From JALONH01 sp046329235 (GTDB taxonomy: Bacteria; Bacteroidota; Bacteroidia; Cytophagales; Cytophagaceae): a stretch of DNA of 64,000 nt. The first letter of the stretch is position 1. Every line of letters starts with the position of its first letter. Position numbers and translations under genes: made by a program. The DNA lies in assembly GCA_046329235.1 (NCBI GenBank), contig JAXLVA010000001.1, positions 124,001-188,000 on the forward strand, given 5' to 3'. The notes under the pieces are model-generated. The model had not been told where the DNA came from and searched no databases. It saw only the letters and a list, made by a program, of their open reading frames with translations. Shown one piece after another: positions 33,408 to 43,209 of this stretch.

Positions 33408-33821
33408 ATGTTTGTTATGATGTTGCGGAGAACCATAGTTATATTGTTTTTAATAACTGCCCAGATCTTGATCTTGGGTCACAGTATTGTTTCGCACCAC
33501 CACCATGCTGATTCAGCTGAAATACATCATCATGATGATGACCATGACGATGATGATCATACACCACTAGAGAAAGCTTTTTCATCTACAAGCCATTTCG
33601 GGGATCAGATTACATATGTCTATTCTGATAAAACAGATATCTCAATAACAAATGAATTACCGCAATCTGTTATTGCACTTATAACAGATTATGATTTCAG
33701 CTTTGAATATAACACCATCTATCAGCGCAGGGTTTTCCCTCCTGACAGAAACGAGTTATATCAATCTTTACATCTTTTTTCTTCTTCTCTCCGAGGGCCT
33801 CCTGCGTTCATCGTTGCCTAA
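33408..33821 (+). CDS. Exported His/Asp-rich metal-binding protein
   Basis: The 137-residue protein has a hydrophobic N-terminal signal or anchor (LRRTIVILFLITAQILIL). Then come the His-rich SHHHHADSAEIHHHDDDHDD (about 29-48) and a polar remainder. Starts at 33417 or 33420 are also possible given the promoter overlap. Such proteins precede Czc/Cus operons in Bacteroidota and probably buffer Zn, Co, Ni or Cu in the periplasm. It heads the rightward metal operon. Confidence 0.72.
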   Translation: MFVMMLRRTIVILFLITAQILILGHSIVSHHHHADSAEIHHHDDDHDDDDHTPLEKAFSSTSHFGDQITYVYSDKTDISITNELPQSVIALITDYDFSFEYNTIYQRRVFPPDRNELYQSLHLFSSSLRGPPAFIVA

Positions 33822-33902
33822 CCTTTTGTTTTAAAAAGGTTAGAATTTACTCTGTGCCCTTTAGCGGGTAATCCATTTAATTTCATTCTAAAAAATCCAA
33901 CG

Positions 33903-34175
33903 ATGAAAAAGTTACTTTCTATCGTAGCATTTGCTGCGATCATATTTTCCGCATGCAATAGAAACGAAAAACCTTCTGCTGATGGCCAACAGATCAATCA
34001 GGACAGCATAGACAAACTTCACGGCCATTCTCATGAGCCGGAGCATAAGCATGTTATAGTAAATCAGGATAGCATTGATCAGGCACATGGTCATTCACAT
34101 GATGTTTCCGGAAATGATGTGATAATTAACCAGGACAGTATAGATAAAGCACACGGTCATTCACATTCACACTAA
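33903..34175 (+). CDS. Metal-binding lipoprotein with three His repeats
   Basis: The 90-residue lipoprotein has a signal peptide ending in FSAC (Cys18). Three near-identical 14-residue repeats follow at 31-44, 53-66 and 75-88 (INQDSIDKLHGHSH and variants), at a regular 22-residue spacing. The HGHSH clusters would bind divalent metal at the outer or periplasmic membrane face. No named family. Position in the efflux operon supports metal buffering. Confidence 0.75.
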   Translation: MKKLLSIVAFAAIIFSACNRNEKPSADGQQINQDSIDKLHGHSHEPEHKHVIVNQDSIDQAHGHSHDVSGNDVIINQDSIDKAHGHSHSH

Positions 34176-34262
34176 GGTGTAAAAGTGAACCGCTTTAAAG
34201 TTCTGCAGATATGTATAAATCATACATATCTGCGCTTGTTGCTGTTTAAACTTTATTATCAC

Positions 34263-34946
34263 ATGAACTATATAAAAATAGCTTTGTCAATGACCTTGCT
34301 GCTGCTGGTGGCAGGCACTATGTATGCTCACGGAGTAGATGAGCATACCAAAACATTCTTAAGCGGTAATTCAGGCGCAGCTTTTATACCGTTTCTTTAT
34401 ATCGGGGCAAAACACATGCTTACCGGATACGATCATTTGTTATTTCTTGTAGGAGTAATCTTTTTTCTATACCGTCCAAAGGAAGTATTGCTTTATGTTA
34501 GCTTCTTCACAATAGGGCATAGCGTTACGCTTATGCTTGGCGTGCTGGCAGATATATCTATAAATGCATATTTAATTGATGCTATAATTGCTTTGTCGAT
34601 TGTTTATAAAGGTTTTGACAATCTTGGCGGATTCAATAGATTTCTGGGATACCAACCAAATACAAAAGCTGTAGTATTGATCTTCGGGTTGTTTCATGGC
34701 TTTGGTCTGGCCAGCAAGCTTCAGGAGCTAAGCTTTAGCCGTGAAGGTATATTGGTTAACCTCATAGGCTTCAATATTGGCGTTGAGATAGGGCAATTTA
34801 TAGCCTTAGCCTTAGTATTATTTATTATTACTAATTGGAGACGATCTCCCAGCTTCTTTAAGTTTTCTACACTTACGAATACACTGCTTATGGCAGCGGG
34901 TTTTCTTTTGTTCGGCTATCAGCTAGTCGGTTATTTTAACTCTTAA
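34263..34946 (+). CDS. HupE/UreJ-like membrane protein
   Basis: From the ATG at 34263 the 227-residue protein has a signal peptide (ALSMTLLLLVAGTMYA) followed by HGVDEH. Then come about six TM segments with the conserved GAKHMLTGYDHLLFL and FGLFHGFGLASKL. These His-containing membrane motifs mark the HupE/UreJ_2 family, linked to Ni or Co transport. A GTG start at 34185 would add a polar leader and hide the signal peptide, so the later start is preferred. It lies in the efflux operon. Confidence 0.85.
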   Translation: MNYIKIALSMTLLLLVAGTMYAHGVDEHTKTFLSGNSGAAFIPFLYIGAKHMLTGYDHLLFLVGVIFFLYRPKEVLLYVSFFTIGHSVTLMLGVLADISINAYLIDAIIALSIVYKGFDNLGGFNRFLGYQPNTKAVVLIFGLFHGFGLASKLQELSFSREGILVNLIGFNIGVEIGQFIALALVLFIITNWRRSPSFFKFSTLTNTLLMAAGFLLFGYQLVGYFNS

Positions 34947-34957
34947 CAAATAAAAAA

Positions 34958-35572
34958 ATGACAGAGATAACACATCAACTATTAGATAAAAAATCAATTA
35001 TCAAGCAGGTTGCAATTGCTTTGATTATAGCAGCAGTACTTCTGGTAAGCGCAGTATTGCCAGCGGAATACGGAATAGATCCCTTGGGAATAGGTGAAGC
35101 AACAGGATTTAGTAAGCTATATATTCCGGAAGAAAATGCTGCAAGTTCTGCTGTTCCAAATGCTCAGCACCGAATATTAAAGCTTGAAAATTTAGGAGCC
35201 GGGCCGAATGTACCTAGACCAGCAGCAGCCGATAATCCACCGCCAGCGAAACAGCTAGAGGAAAGAGCTGATGAAGTAAGTATACTAGTGCCTGCTGGTA
35301 AAGGACTGGAATACAAAGTTGACATGTTGAAGTATGGTAAGCTTCGGTATGAATGGATTACTGATAACGGAGAATTGTTTTTTGACTTTCATGGAGAAGT
35401 AAAAGGTAATAATAACTACTTCGATAGTTACACCGTGTCATATTCAAATAATATCATGGGCTCCTTTATTGCTCCGTTTGAAGGCCCGCATGGATGGTAT
35501 TTTAAAAATAATTCAGACCAAGATATTACTGTCAAGATAAAGTTGAAAGGGCAGTATAGCTTAAAGCAATAA
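34958..35572 (+). CDS. Transmembrane anchor protein of metal efflux operons
   Basis: The 204-residue protein has one N-terminal TM (about 18-36) followed by EYGIDPLGIG. A Pro-rich linker (about 80-92) leads into a beta domain with LRYEWITDNGELFFDFHGE and FEGPHGWYFKN. This pattern recurs next to HupE and Czc-type genes in other bacteria, where it is annotated only as a membrane anchor protein. Exact function unknown; periplasmic part of a metal transport complex is inferred. Confidence 0.7.
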   Translation: MTEITHQLLDKKSIIKQVAIALIIAAVLLVSAVLPAEYGIDPLGIGEATGFSKLYIPEENAASSAVPNAQHRILKLENLGAGPNVPRPAAADNPPPAKQLEERADEVSILVPAGKGLEYKVDMLKYGKLRYEWITDNGELFFDFHGEVKGNNNYFDSYTVSYSNNIMGSFIAPFEGPHGWYFKNNSDQDITVKIKLKGQYSLKQ

Positions 35573-35589
35573 ACTTAAATAAGTACGAT

Positions 35590-38500
35590 ATGTTAAATCA
35601 AATTATTCATTTCTCGATCAAGAATAAGTTGGTAATCGGAATGTTTACACTGGCTTTAATTTGCTGGGGTACATATTCTCTTACCAATCTTCCTATTGAC
35701 GCCACACCTGACATTACAGATAATCAGGTAATGGTAATTACAGTATCGCCGACATTGGCAGCACAGGAAGTTGAAAAGCTGGTAACCTTTCCTGTGGAGC
35801 AAACGATGGTTAGCATACCCGGCATAAAAGATATGCGTTCGTTTTCACGCTTTGGACTATCCATAGTTACTATTGTCTTTCAGGAAAAGGTAGATATTTA
35901 TTGGGCTCGCCAGCAAGTGCAGGAACGCTTGACGCTTGCAGCAAAAAATATTCCCGAAGGAGCTGGCACGCCTGAGATGGCTCCTGTTACAACAGGGCTT
36001 GGTGAAATCTTCCAATATGTGATTCATGCTAAAAAAGGGTATGAAAATAAATACAATGCTACCGAATTAAGAACTATTCAGGACTGGATTATTAAAAGAC
36101 AGTTGCTTGGTACGCCTGGAGTAGCAGAAGTGAGCGGTTTCGGTGGTTTTGTAAAACAATATGAAATTGCAATTGATCCCGATAAAATTGCCAGCCAGAA
36201 TATAAGCATAACCGATGTGTTCTCTGCATTGGAAAGAAACAACCAGAACACGGGAGGAGCTTACATTGATAAAGGGCCAAATGCATATTTTATACGAAGC
36301 GAAGGTCTCGTTAAAAATATAGACGAGATTAAAAAGATTGTTGTAAAAAATGTATCAGGAACGCCGATTTTATTGCGAGACATAGCAGAAGTGCATTTCG
36401 GAAATGGCCCAAGATATGGTGCTGCTACCAGAAACGGACAAGGCGAAACAGTTACAGGAATTGTAATGATGCTGAAAGGCGCAAACTCATCAGAAGTAGT
36501 TTCCAATGTAAAAGAAAGAATTGCAGAAATAGAAAAAAGTCTCCCTGAAGGTGTGGCAATTGAACCTTTCCTTGATCGTAAGAAGCTAGTGGATGGTGCT
36601 ATTTCGACGGTTTCTAAAAACCTTATTGAAGGAGCACTAATTGTAATATTTGTGCTTATACTGTTTCTGGGAAATCTTAGAGGTGGTCTCGTGGTGGCAT
36701 CTGTCATACCTCTTGCAATGCTGTTTGCTATATCCATGATGAATATTTTTGGAGTGTCAGGTAACCTCATGAGCTTAGGTGCGATTGATTTCGGTATTAT
36801 CGTTGACGGGACTGTAATTATTGTAGAGGCCGTCATGCATAGGATTACAGAAAGCAGAGGGCGATATGGAGGAATTGATAAGCTGAGCCAGGATCAGATG
36901 GATGAAGAAGTATATGAATCATCACGCAAAATACGTTCTGCTGCTGCCTTTGGAGAAATTATCATTCTCATTGTGTATCTGCCGTTATTATCTCTTGTGG
37001 GAGTAGAAGGAAAAATGTTTACTCCAATGGCACAAGCTGTTTCATTTGCCATTTTAGGAGCCTTCATACTCTCTTTTACCTATGTGCCTATGATGTCTGC
37101 TTTGGTATTAAGCAAAAAGACTTCGCATAAGGAAAATTTTTCAGACCGTATGATGAATGCTATACAACGGGTATATGCACCTATTATCGAAGGCGCAATG
37201 AAACGGCAGGTTATTGTAATTGCAGTAGCAGTTGTTCTATTTATTGTTACGATCATAACTTTCAACCGCATGGGAGCCGAGTTTATTCCGCAGTTGGATG
37301 AAGGTGATTTTGCTGTAGAAACAAGGGTTCCTGTGGGAAGCTCTATTAACCAGATGATAGATGTATCCAAAAAAGCTCAAACTATTTTATTGTCAAATTA
37401 TCCTGAAGTAAAACAAGTGGTAAATAAAATAGGCTCGGGTGAAATCCCTACAGATCCAATGCCGATTGAGGCCGGAGATATGATGGTTGTTTTAAAACCC
37501 AAAGATGAATGGACAAGTGCCACATCAAGAGAAGAGCTGATAGAAAAAATGCAGGAATCGCTCTCTGTAATTCCGAATGCTACTTTCAGCTTCCAGCAAC
37601 CGATTCAGATGCGCTTTAATGAATTGTTAACAGGAGCCAAGCAGGATGTTGTATTGAAAATATATGGAGAAGACCTGGATGTTCTTTCGGATCTGGCAGC
37701 AGAAATAGGGAGAAAAATACGTTCTGTTGAAGGCGTAGAAGATTTATATGTAGAACAGATAACGGGTCTGCCTCAAATCAACATTGAGTTTAATCGTGAT
37801 AAGATTGCTCAATATGGAATGGATATAGAGGACGTGAATAGTGTTATAGAAGCGGGCTTTGCAGGTAAAACGGCAGGTCTTGTTTATGAAGGAGAACGGC
37901 GTTTTGACTTAGTAGTAAGATTGGATAGCGCTTCAAGAACAGATATTCGTGATGTGCAAAATCTGTATGTCAGAACACCGAACGGACAGCAGATTCCGCT
38001 GAACGAAGTAGCTGATATTTCTTATAAGCCAGGGCCTGTGCAGATACAAAGAGATAATGCTAAAAGACGGATTACAATTGGGTTTAACGTACGTAGCCGC
38101 GATGTTAAAAGCATTGTTACAGATATTCAGAATATACTAGCTTCAAAAGTTAAAATGCCTACAGGTTATCATATAACCTATGGCGGGCAGTTTAAAAATC
38201 TTGAAGAGGCTAATGCAAGGCTGGCTATTGCGTTACCCGTAGCTTTATTGCTTATACTTCTATTGCTTTATTTTACTTTCCATTCTATTAAGCAAGGCTT
38301 GCTGATTTTTACAGCGATACCACTGTCTGCTATAGGCGGAGTATTTGCCTTGCTTATTAGAGGAATGCCATTCAGTATTTCTGCCGGAGTAGGTTTCATA
38401 GCACTTTTCGGTGTAGCGGTTTTAAATGGTATTGTATTGATTGCGGAGTTTAACAGACTTGCAAGTGAGGGAGTAGATGATATTTACGAACGGGTAAGAA

Positions 38501-39978
38501 TCGGTACAAAAGTCAGATTAAGACCAGTATTAATGACTGCGATGGTAGCATCATTAGGTTTCCTTCCAATGGCATTGTCAGGATCTTCAGGAGCTGAAGT
38601 GCAACGTCCTTTAGCAACAGTTGTTATTGGAGGACTGGTAACTGCTACAGCTCTTACATTAATTGTTCTGCCGGTACTCTATATCTTTTTCACGAAACAC
38701 TCTAATAAAATGGGGACAAACAAAATAATACCAGCAGTTGTATTGCTGCTAGGTATCTGTATGCTGCCAATGCAGACGCATGCTCAGGCTCCTGCAGCAA
38801 GAGTGCTGACGTTACAGCAGTCTATTGATGAAGCATTGAAGAATAACAATACTGTAAAGATTGCTGATGATGAAATTAAAAGACAGGAAGCTCTGAAAGG
38901 AGCAAGCATTAACTTGCCTAAAACACAGTTTTCTTATACACAAGGGGTAGTAAGTAATCCTACTATGAATGATAATCTTATCAGTGTAACGCAGCGAATA
39001 GATTTTCCAACTCTTTATAGCAGTCAATCCAAGCTAGCTCAGGAAAGAATACAAAGCAGTGAAAACTATAAAACGGTTGTTGAAAATGATTTGATCCGGA
39101 ATGTTAAGCTGTCATATCTGCAATATCAATATGTTCTTCAAAGAAGACAGTTTCTATTGCAGTTGGACAGTATTTATACAAAATTAAGTAAAGCAAGTAA
39201 TTCCAGATATCAGACAGGTGAAGCTACAAGTTTAGAAAATATGACTTCTTCTGTACAAGCTAAACAGATCCAAAATGAATTGGAGAAAAACAATGCAGAT
39301 ATAATTATTGCTAAGCAGCAGCTTCAAACGCTTCTGAATACTACAGATGATATTAGTATTGCAGACACAACTATTGAGGTAAAAGAATTGGCAATAGATA
39401 AGCAGGAAGGTGCTCCAATGCAAAATCCGTATTTGCAGTATCTTCAGCAGGAAGTTAATGTGAACAAGCAATTTGCAGCTGTTCAAAAAAACAGAATGCT
39501 GCCTGACATTATCCTAGGTTATAACGGACAGACTTATAAAGGTCTTCAGACCATTAATGGTGTAGAACATACCTATACAGGCAGTGACAGATGGAATTTT
39601 TATCAGGTTGGAATATCAATTCCTATTCTTCCTGGCGGATACAGATCTGAGATACGTGCTGCAAAAATTAATACACAAATAGCACAGTCGCAGGTAGATT
39701 TGTTCACTACGAATCTGAATGGACAATTCAAAGAGTTAGTGCAGGAATACATAAAGTTTCAAAACTCTCTTGCTTATTACCAAACGCAGGCGTTACCTCA
39801 ATCTAATTTAATTATTAGTAATTCGGATAAGAGCTTTAGCAATGGAGATATTTCTTATACACAACATTTACAGAATCTAACCCTTGCCAGAAATATTCAG
39901 TCAGAGTATCTGGATAATCTTTACAATTATAACAAGGCTGTGATTTCAATTGAAGCTATTTTAGGGGAAAATCAATAA
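35590..39978 (+). CDS. czcA: Heavy-metal RND efflux pump fused to a TolC-type outer-membrane factor (CzcA-CzcC)
   Basis: The 1462-residue protein is a CzcA/CusA-type RND permease (about 1-1035) joined to a TolC/CzcC-type outer membrane factor (about 1065-1462). TM4 has DFGIIVDGTVIIVE with D400, D406 and E413, the pattern of Zn/Co/Cd pumps rather than Cu/Ag pumps. At the junction residue 1041 is Met, followed by an ideal signal peptide (MGTNKIIPAVVLLLGICMLP and THAQA). The channel part may be cleaved, or be made from an internal start at 38710. It works with the adaptor encoded next. Confidence 0.92.
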   Translation: MLNQIIHFSIKNKLVIGMFTLALICWGTYSLTNLPIDATPDITDNQVMVITVSPTLAAQEVEKLVTFPVEQTMVSIPGIKDMRSFSRFGLSIVTIVFQEKVDIYWARQQVQERLTLAAKNIPEGAGTPEMAPVTTGLGEIFQYVIHAKKGYENKYNATELRTIQDWIIKRQLLGTPGVAEVSGFGGFVKQYEIAIDPDKIASQNISITDVFSALERNNQNTGGAYIDKGPNAYFIRSEGLVKNIDEIKKIVVKNVSGTPILLRDIAEVHFGNGPRYGAATRNGQGETVTGIVMMLKGANSSEVVSNVKERIAEIEKSLPEGVAIEPFLDRKKLVDGAISTVSKNLIEGALIVIFVLILFLGNLRGGLVVASVIPLAMLFAISMMNIFGVSGNLMSLGAIDFGIIVDGTVIIVEAVMHRITESRGRYGGIDKLSQDQMDEEVYESSRKIRSAAAFGEIIILIVYLPLLSLVGVEGKMFTPMAQAVSFAILGAFILSFTYVPMMSALVLSKKTSHKENFSDRMMNAIQRVYAPIIEGAMKRQVIVIAVAVVLFIVTIITFNRMGAEFIPQLDEGDFAVETRVPVGSSINQMIDVSKKAQTILLSNYPEVKQVVNKIGSGEIPTDPMPIEAGDMMVVLKPKDEWTSATSREELIEKMQESLSVIPNATFSFQQPIQMRFNELLTGAKQDVVLKIYGEDLDVLSDLAAEIGRKIRSVEGVEDLYVEQITGLPQINIEFNRDKIAQYGMDIEDVNSVIEAGFAGKTAGLVYEGERRFDLVVRLDSASRTDIRDVQNLYVRTPNGQQIPLNEVADISYKPGPVQIQRDNAKRRITIGFNVRSRDVKSIVTDIQNILASKVKMPTGYHITYGGQFKNLEEANARLAIALPVALLLILLLLYFTFHSIKQGLLIFTAIPLSAIGGVFALLIRGMPFSISAGVGFIALFGVAVLNGIVLIAEFNRLASEGVDDIYERVRIGTKVRLRPVLMTAMVASLGFLPMALSGSSGAEVQRPLATVVIGGLVTATALTLIVLPVLYIFFTKHSNKMGTNKIIPAVVLLLGICMLPMQTHAQAPAARVLTLQQSIDEALKNNNTVKIADDEIKRQEALKGASINLPKTQFSYTQGVVSNPTMNDNLISVTQRIDFPTLYSSQSKLAQERIQSSENYKTVVENDLIRNVKLSYLQYQYVLQRRQFLLQLDSIYTKLSKASNSRYQTGEATSLENMTSSVQAKQIQNELEKNNADIIIAKQQLQTLLNTTDDISIADTTIEVKELAIDKQEGAPMQNPYLQYLQQEVNVNKQFAAVQKNRMLPDIILGYNGQTYKGLQTINGVEHTYTGSDRWNFYQVGISIPILPGGYRSEIRAAKINTQIAQSQVDLFTTNLNGQFKELVQEYIKFQNSLAYYQTQALPQSNLIISNSDKSFSNGDISYTQHLQNLTLARNIQSEYLDNLYNYNKAVISIEAILGENQ

Positions 39979-39997
39979 CATCTAAACATCAGTTAAA

Positions 39998-41182
39998 ATG
40001 AATATGTCATTAAAAAAATATATACCTCTTCTGTTTATAGTAATGGTTTTGGTAACATCCTGCAAGGATAATAAAGAGGTTAATGCGGGAGAAAAAGAAG
40101 TATCAGAACAATCTGATTCAGCCGCAGTAAAGCACGTCGCCTTTACTCATGATCAGTATAAATTATCAGAGATACAGACAGGTGTTATCGTATCCCGTAA
40201 CTTAAGCAATATTATCAAAATGACAGGTATGATTGATGCTGAACCTGGTAGTGTAGCATCTGTTTCAGCACCTCTCGGCGGATATATTAAAACAGCTGGT
40301 TTATTGCCAGGGTTACAGGTTAAGAAAGGGCAGTTATTAGCCACTTTAGAGAATCCTGAATTTATTACCATGCAGCAGGAGTATCTTGAAAGCATAGGCC
40401 GATTAGAGTTTCTGGAAGCTGAATATAAAAGACAGCAAACGTTACGTAACGAAGATGTAAACTCTACTAAAACTCTTCAGCAGGCAAGCTCTGATTATAA
40501 GGTATTGAATGCTAAAATTTCGGGTTTAGAACAACAGTTGGCAATGGTAGGAATTGATAGCGAAGAATTGAAAAAAAGCAATCGTATCAGCCGTACTGCC
40601 AATATTTATGCACCAATTGCTGGATATATTAAAACAAGCAATGTAAGTATAGGTAAGTATGTAGCACCAACGGACGTACTCTTCGAAATTATGGCTACAA
40701 ATGATCTTCATCTTGCCTTAAATGCTTTTGAAAAAGATTTAGGTAAAATACGAGTAGGGCAGACGGTTAAGTTTTCTCTCACAAATGAGAATAAGTATGA
40801 TCGTACAGCGAAAGTTTTTCTTGTAGGACAAGCTGCTAATGAAAATAAGATGATACCTGTTCATTGTCATTTTGCTCAGGAAGCAGGCTTGTTGCCAGGT
40901 ATGTATGTAAAAGCATGGATAGAGACTGGTACAGAACAAATGTCTGCTGTTCCAAGTGATGCAATTGTTCAGCTTGAAGGTCTGGATTATATTGTTGCGC
41001 AAACAAATGAAAGTAAAGATAGCTACACCTTTCAATTGATAAGAGTTACAAAAGGAGTTGAACAGGAAGGTTACACTGCAATAGAATTACCTGAGACAGT
41101 AAATGCGGAGCAAATTAAAGTCGTTACTAAAAATGCTTACACTGTTCTTTCTGCAATTAAAAATGCTGAAGAGGAAGAGTAA
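39998..41182 (+). CDS. czcB: Periplasmic adaptor (membrane fusion protein) CzcB
   Basis: The 394-residue lipoprotein has a signal peptide ending in VTSC. A lipoyl/barrel-sandwich part follows (VASVSAPLGGYIKTAGLLPG and APIAGYIKTSNVSIGKYV) around a helical hairpin (about 125-180). A beta-barrel and membrane-proximal domain complete it. It bridges the RND pump and outer-membrane channel. It follows the pump gene by 19 bases. Confidence 0.92.
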   Translation: MNMSLKKYIPLLFIVMVLVTSCKDNKEVNAGEKEVSEQSDSAAVKHVAFTHDQYKLSEIQTGVIVSRNLSNIIKMTGMIDAEPGSVASVSAPLGGYIKTAGLLPGLQVKKGQLLATLENPEFITMQQEYLESIGRLEFLEAEYKRQQTLRNEDVNSTKTLQQASSDYKVLNAKISGLEQQLAMVGIDSEELKKSNRISRTANIYAPIAGYIKTSNVSIGKYVAPTDVLFEIMATNDLHLALNAFEKDLGKIRVGQTVKFSLTNENKYDRTAKVFLVGQAANENKMIPVHCHFAQEAGLLPGMYVKAWIETGTEQMSAVPSDAIVQLEGLDYIVAQTNESKDSYTFQLIRVTKGVEQEGYTAIELPETVNAEQIKVVTKNAYTVLSAIKNAEEEE

Positions 41183-41262
41183 TAGAAATGTCAACTTCTA
41201 TGAAGCAGTTGTAGTTTAAAAAATGATCAGTCAATAATTGTATTAATATAAATTTTGCACAT

Positions 41263-43104
41263 ATGGGTTATTTCAGTACTTTCTTCTCCCGACAGTTTAT
41301 ATGGGAGATTGTGCGCATTATCACAGTTGGTATTGCAAGCTTATTGTTTTATTTAGGGATTATTCCTTTGCCTGTATTATTAGCGGCAATGGCATTCGGT
41401 TTATACTCATTGGTGAAAACCGCAGCCCTTGAGCTTATCAAGGAACGGAAGATAGGGACAGAACTGTTTATTACCATTGCAGTCATAATATCAATACTTG
41501 GGAAAGAATATCTTGCCGGGTCAGTTGTGTTAATGATTATTCTTATTGCAGAATATATTGCTAGTGCAAGCGGTGAAAAAGCAAGGGCCTCGATTAAAGA
41601 GCTGATTGGATCGGTGCCTCAGACAGCTATTGTGAAAAAAGACGGAGCTGAAAAATCTGTTCCGATCAGCTCTCTTGCTGTAGGAGATATTATAGTTGTA
41701 AAAGCCGGAGAAAAAATACCTGTAGATGGAATTGTTGTTGGGGGTTCCGGTTCTGCTAACCAAGCTCCTATAACTGGTGAAAGCATACCAGTAGAAAAAA
41801 ATAAAGATGCTGAAGTTTTTGCAGGAACCATTTTGGAATTAGGCGCACTGGATATACAAATGACTAAAGCAGGTAATGATACTGTATTTTCAAAAATTAT
41901 ATCATTAGTTGAAGAAGCAGAAAGTGGTAAAGCTCCTATTGAAAAATTAACGGATAAAGTTGCTACCTGGCTTATACCTTTTGTTTTCATTTTTGTAACA
42001 GGTGTTTATTTGTTCACTAAAGACGTTAAGCTTGTTATTGCACTTCTTATTTTTACCTCACCAGCAGAATTAGGATTGGCAACTCCTTTGGTAACAATTT
42101 CAGCAATTGCAAGGGCTGCACGTGAAGGTATCTTAGTAAAAGGCGGTAAGTTCCTCGAAGAGCTAGCTAAGATTAAAACAATCGTGTTTGACAAAACAGG
42201 AACATTAACGGTAGGTAAACCTACTGTTAATAGGATTGATGTACTGGATAACAATTTCAATGAAAATGTATTAGTTCAATTGGCTGCTTCTGCTGAAAAC
42301 CGTTCAAGTCATCCTCTTGCCAAAGCGATCATGATGCATGCCGAACAATTAAAAGCGCCACTCTCAGAACCAACCTCTTTTGATGTTTTAAAAGGTAAAG
42401 GAATCAGCGCAACAATTGACGGATATGATGTTTTGATTGGAAATAAAACATTGATGGATGAAAAAAATATACAAGTAACGGAAAATAATAGAAATCTTAC
42501 AAACACTGCTATTTATATGTCCGTTAATAATAAAGCATCAGCAATTTTTTATGTTTCAGATGCTATTCGCCCGGGAGCAAGAGAAATGATTGAAGAATTA
42601 AAGAAAAGCGGGGTTGAAAATATAATCATGCTTACCGGAGATAATCAACAAACCGCTCAACATGTATCAGGTCTATTGGGAATTACTTCTTTCAAAGCGA
42701 ACATGCTTCCTGAAGATAAAATAAATGCTATTAAAGAATTGCAATCCAAAGGGCAGAAAGTTGCAATGGTGGGAGATGGTATTAATGATGCACCTGCATT
42801 GGTGCAGGCTAATATTGGTATTTCGATGGGTATTACGGGTACGCAGGCTGCCATGGAAGCAGCAGATATTGTTTTGGTTGAAGATAGACTTGATAAAATA
42901 GCACGGTCAAAAGCGATTAGTAAAAAAGCTTTTCGGACTATCAAAGAAAATATAATTGTTGGAGTTGGTGTTGTTCACGTAATAGGTATTACGCTGGTGT
43001 TGCTTGGTATATTGGGCCCTGTACAGGCAGCAGTCATTCACCTTTTACCGGATACATTAGTGTTTGTGAATTCTATTAAGCTATTAAAGATTAAAATTGA
43101 ATAG
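41263..43104 (+). CDS. Heavy-metal P1B-type ATPase with atypical SPAE motif
   Basis: The 613-residue protein has all catalytic motifs: TGES at 171-174, DKTGT at 310-314, SSHPLAKA, and GDGINDAPA. The TM segment that normally carries CPC or SPC reads TSPAELGLATP (266-269 SPAE), so both metal-binding Cys are absent. There is no N-terminal HMA domain. It probably exports a hard or intermediate divalent metal such as Zn, Co or Ni rather than Cu(I). It follows czcB and is closed by a terminator. Confidence 0.88.
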   Translation: MGYFSTFFSRQFIWEIVRIITVGIASLLFYLGIIPLPVLLAAMAFGLYSLVKTAALELIKERKIGTELFITIAVIISILGKEYLAGSVVLMIILIAEYIASASGEKARASIKELIGSVPQTAIVKKDGAEKSVPISSLAVGDIIVVKAGEKIPVDGIVVGGSGSANQAPITGESIPVEKNKDAEVFAGTILELGALDIQMTKAGNDTVFSKIISLVEEAESGKAPIEKLTDKVATWLIPFVFIFVTGVYLFTKDVKLVIALLIFTSPAELGLATPLVTISAIARAAREGILVKGGKFLEELAKIKTIVFDKTGTLTVGKPTVNRIDVLDNNFNENVLVQLAASAENRSSHPLAKAIMMHAEQLKAPLSEPTSFDVLKGKGISATIDGYDVLIGNKTLMDEKNIQVTENNRNLTNTAIYMSVNNKASAIFYVSDAIRPGAREMIEELKKSGVENIIMLTGDNQQTAQHVSGLLGITSFKANMLPEDKINAIKELQSKGQKVAMVGDGINDAPALVQANIGISMGITGTQAAMEAADIVLVEDRLDKIARSKAISKKAFRTIKENIIVGVGVVHVIGITLVLLGILGPVQAAVIHLLPDTLVFVNSIKLLKIKIE

Positions 43105-43124
43105 TATTTTTGTTCAGGTTGGTT

Positions 43125-43160
43125 AGCGGCTTTGCGTTAATTCGCAAGGCTGCTTTATTT
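43125..43160 (+). terminator. Terminator of the metal efflux operon
   Basis: AGCGGCTTTGCG pairs over 12 bp (two G-T pairs) with CGCAAGGCTGCT around a TTAATT loop, followed by TTATTT. Confidence 0.75.
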
Positions 43161-43209
43161 CTCCATATGATCAATTGATAAATACTGGCTTAGTAAACCT
43201 TTTAATAAA

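Noticed and set aside
34185..34262. GTG start for the HupE-like gene
   Set aside because: It would bury the clear signal peptide that begins at 34263.
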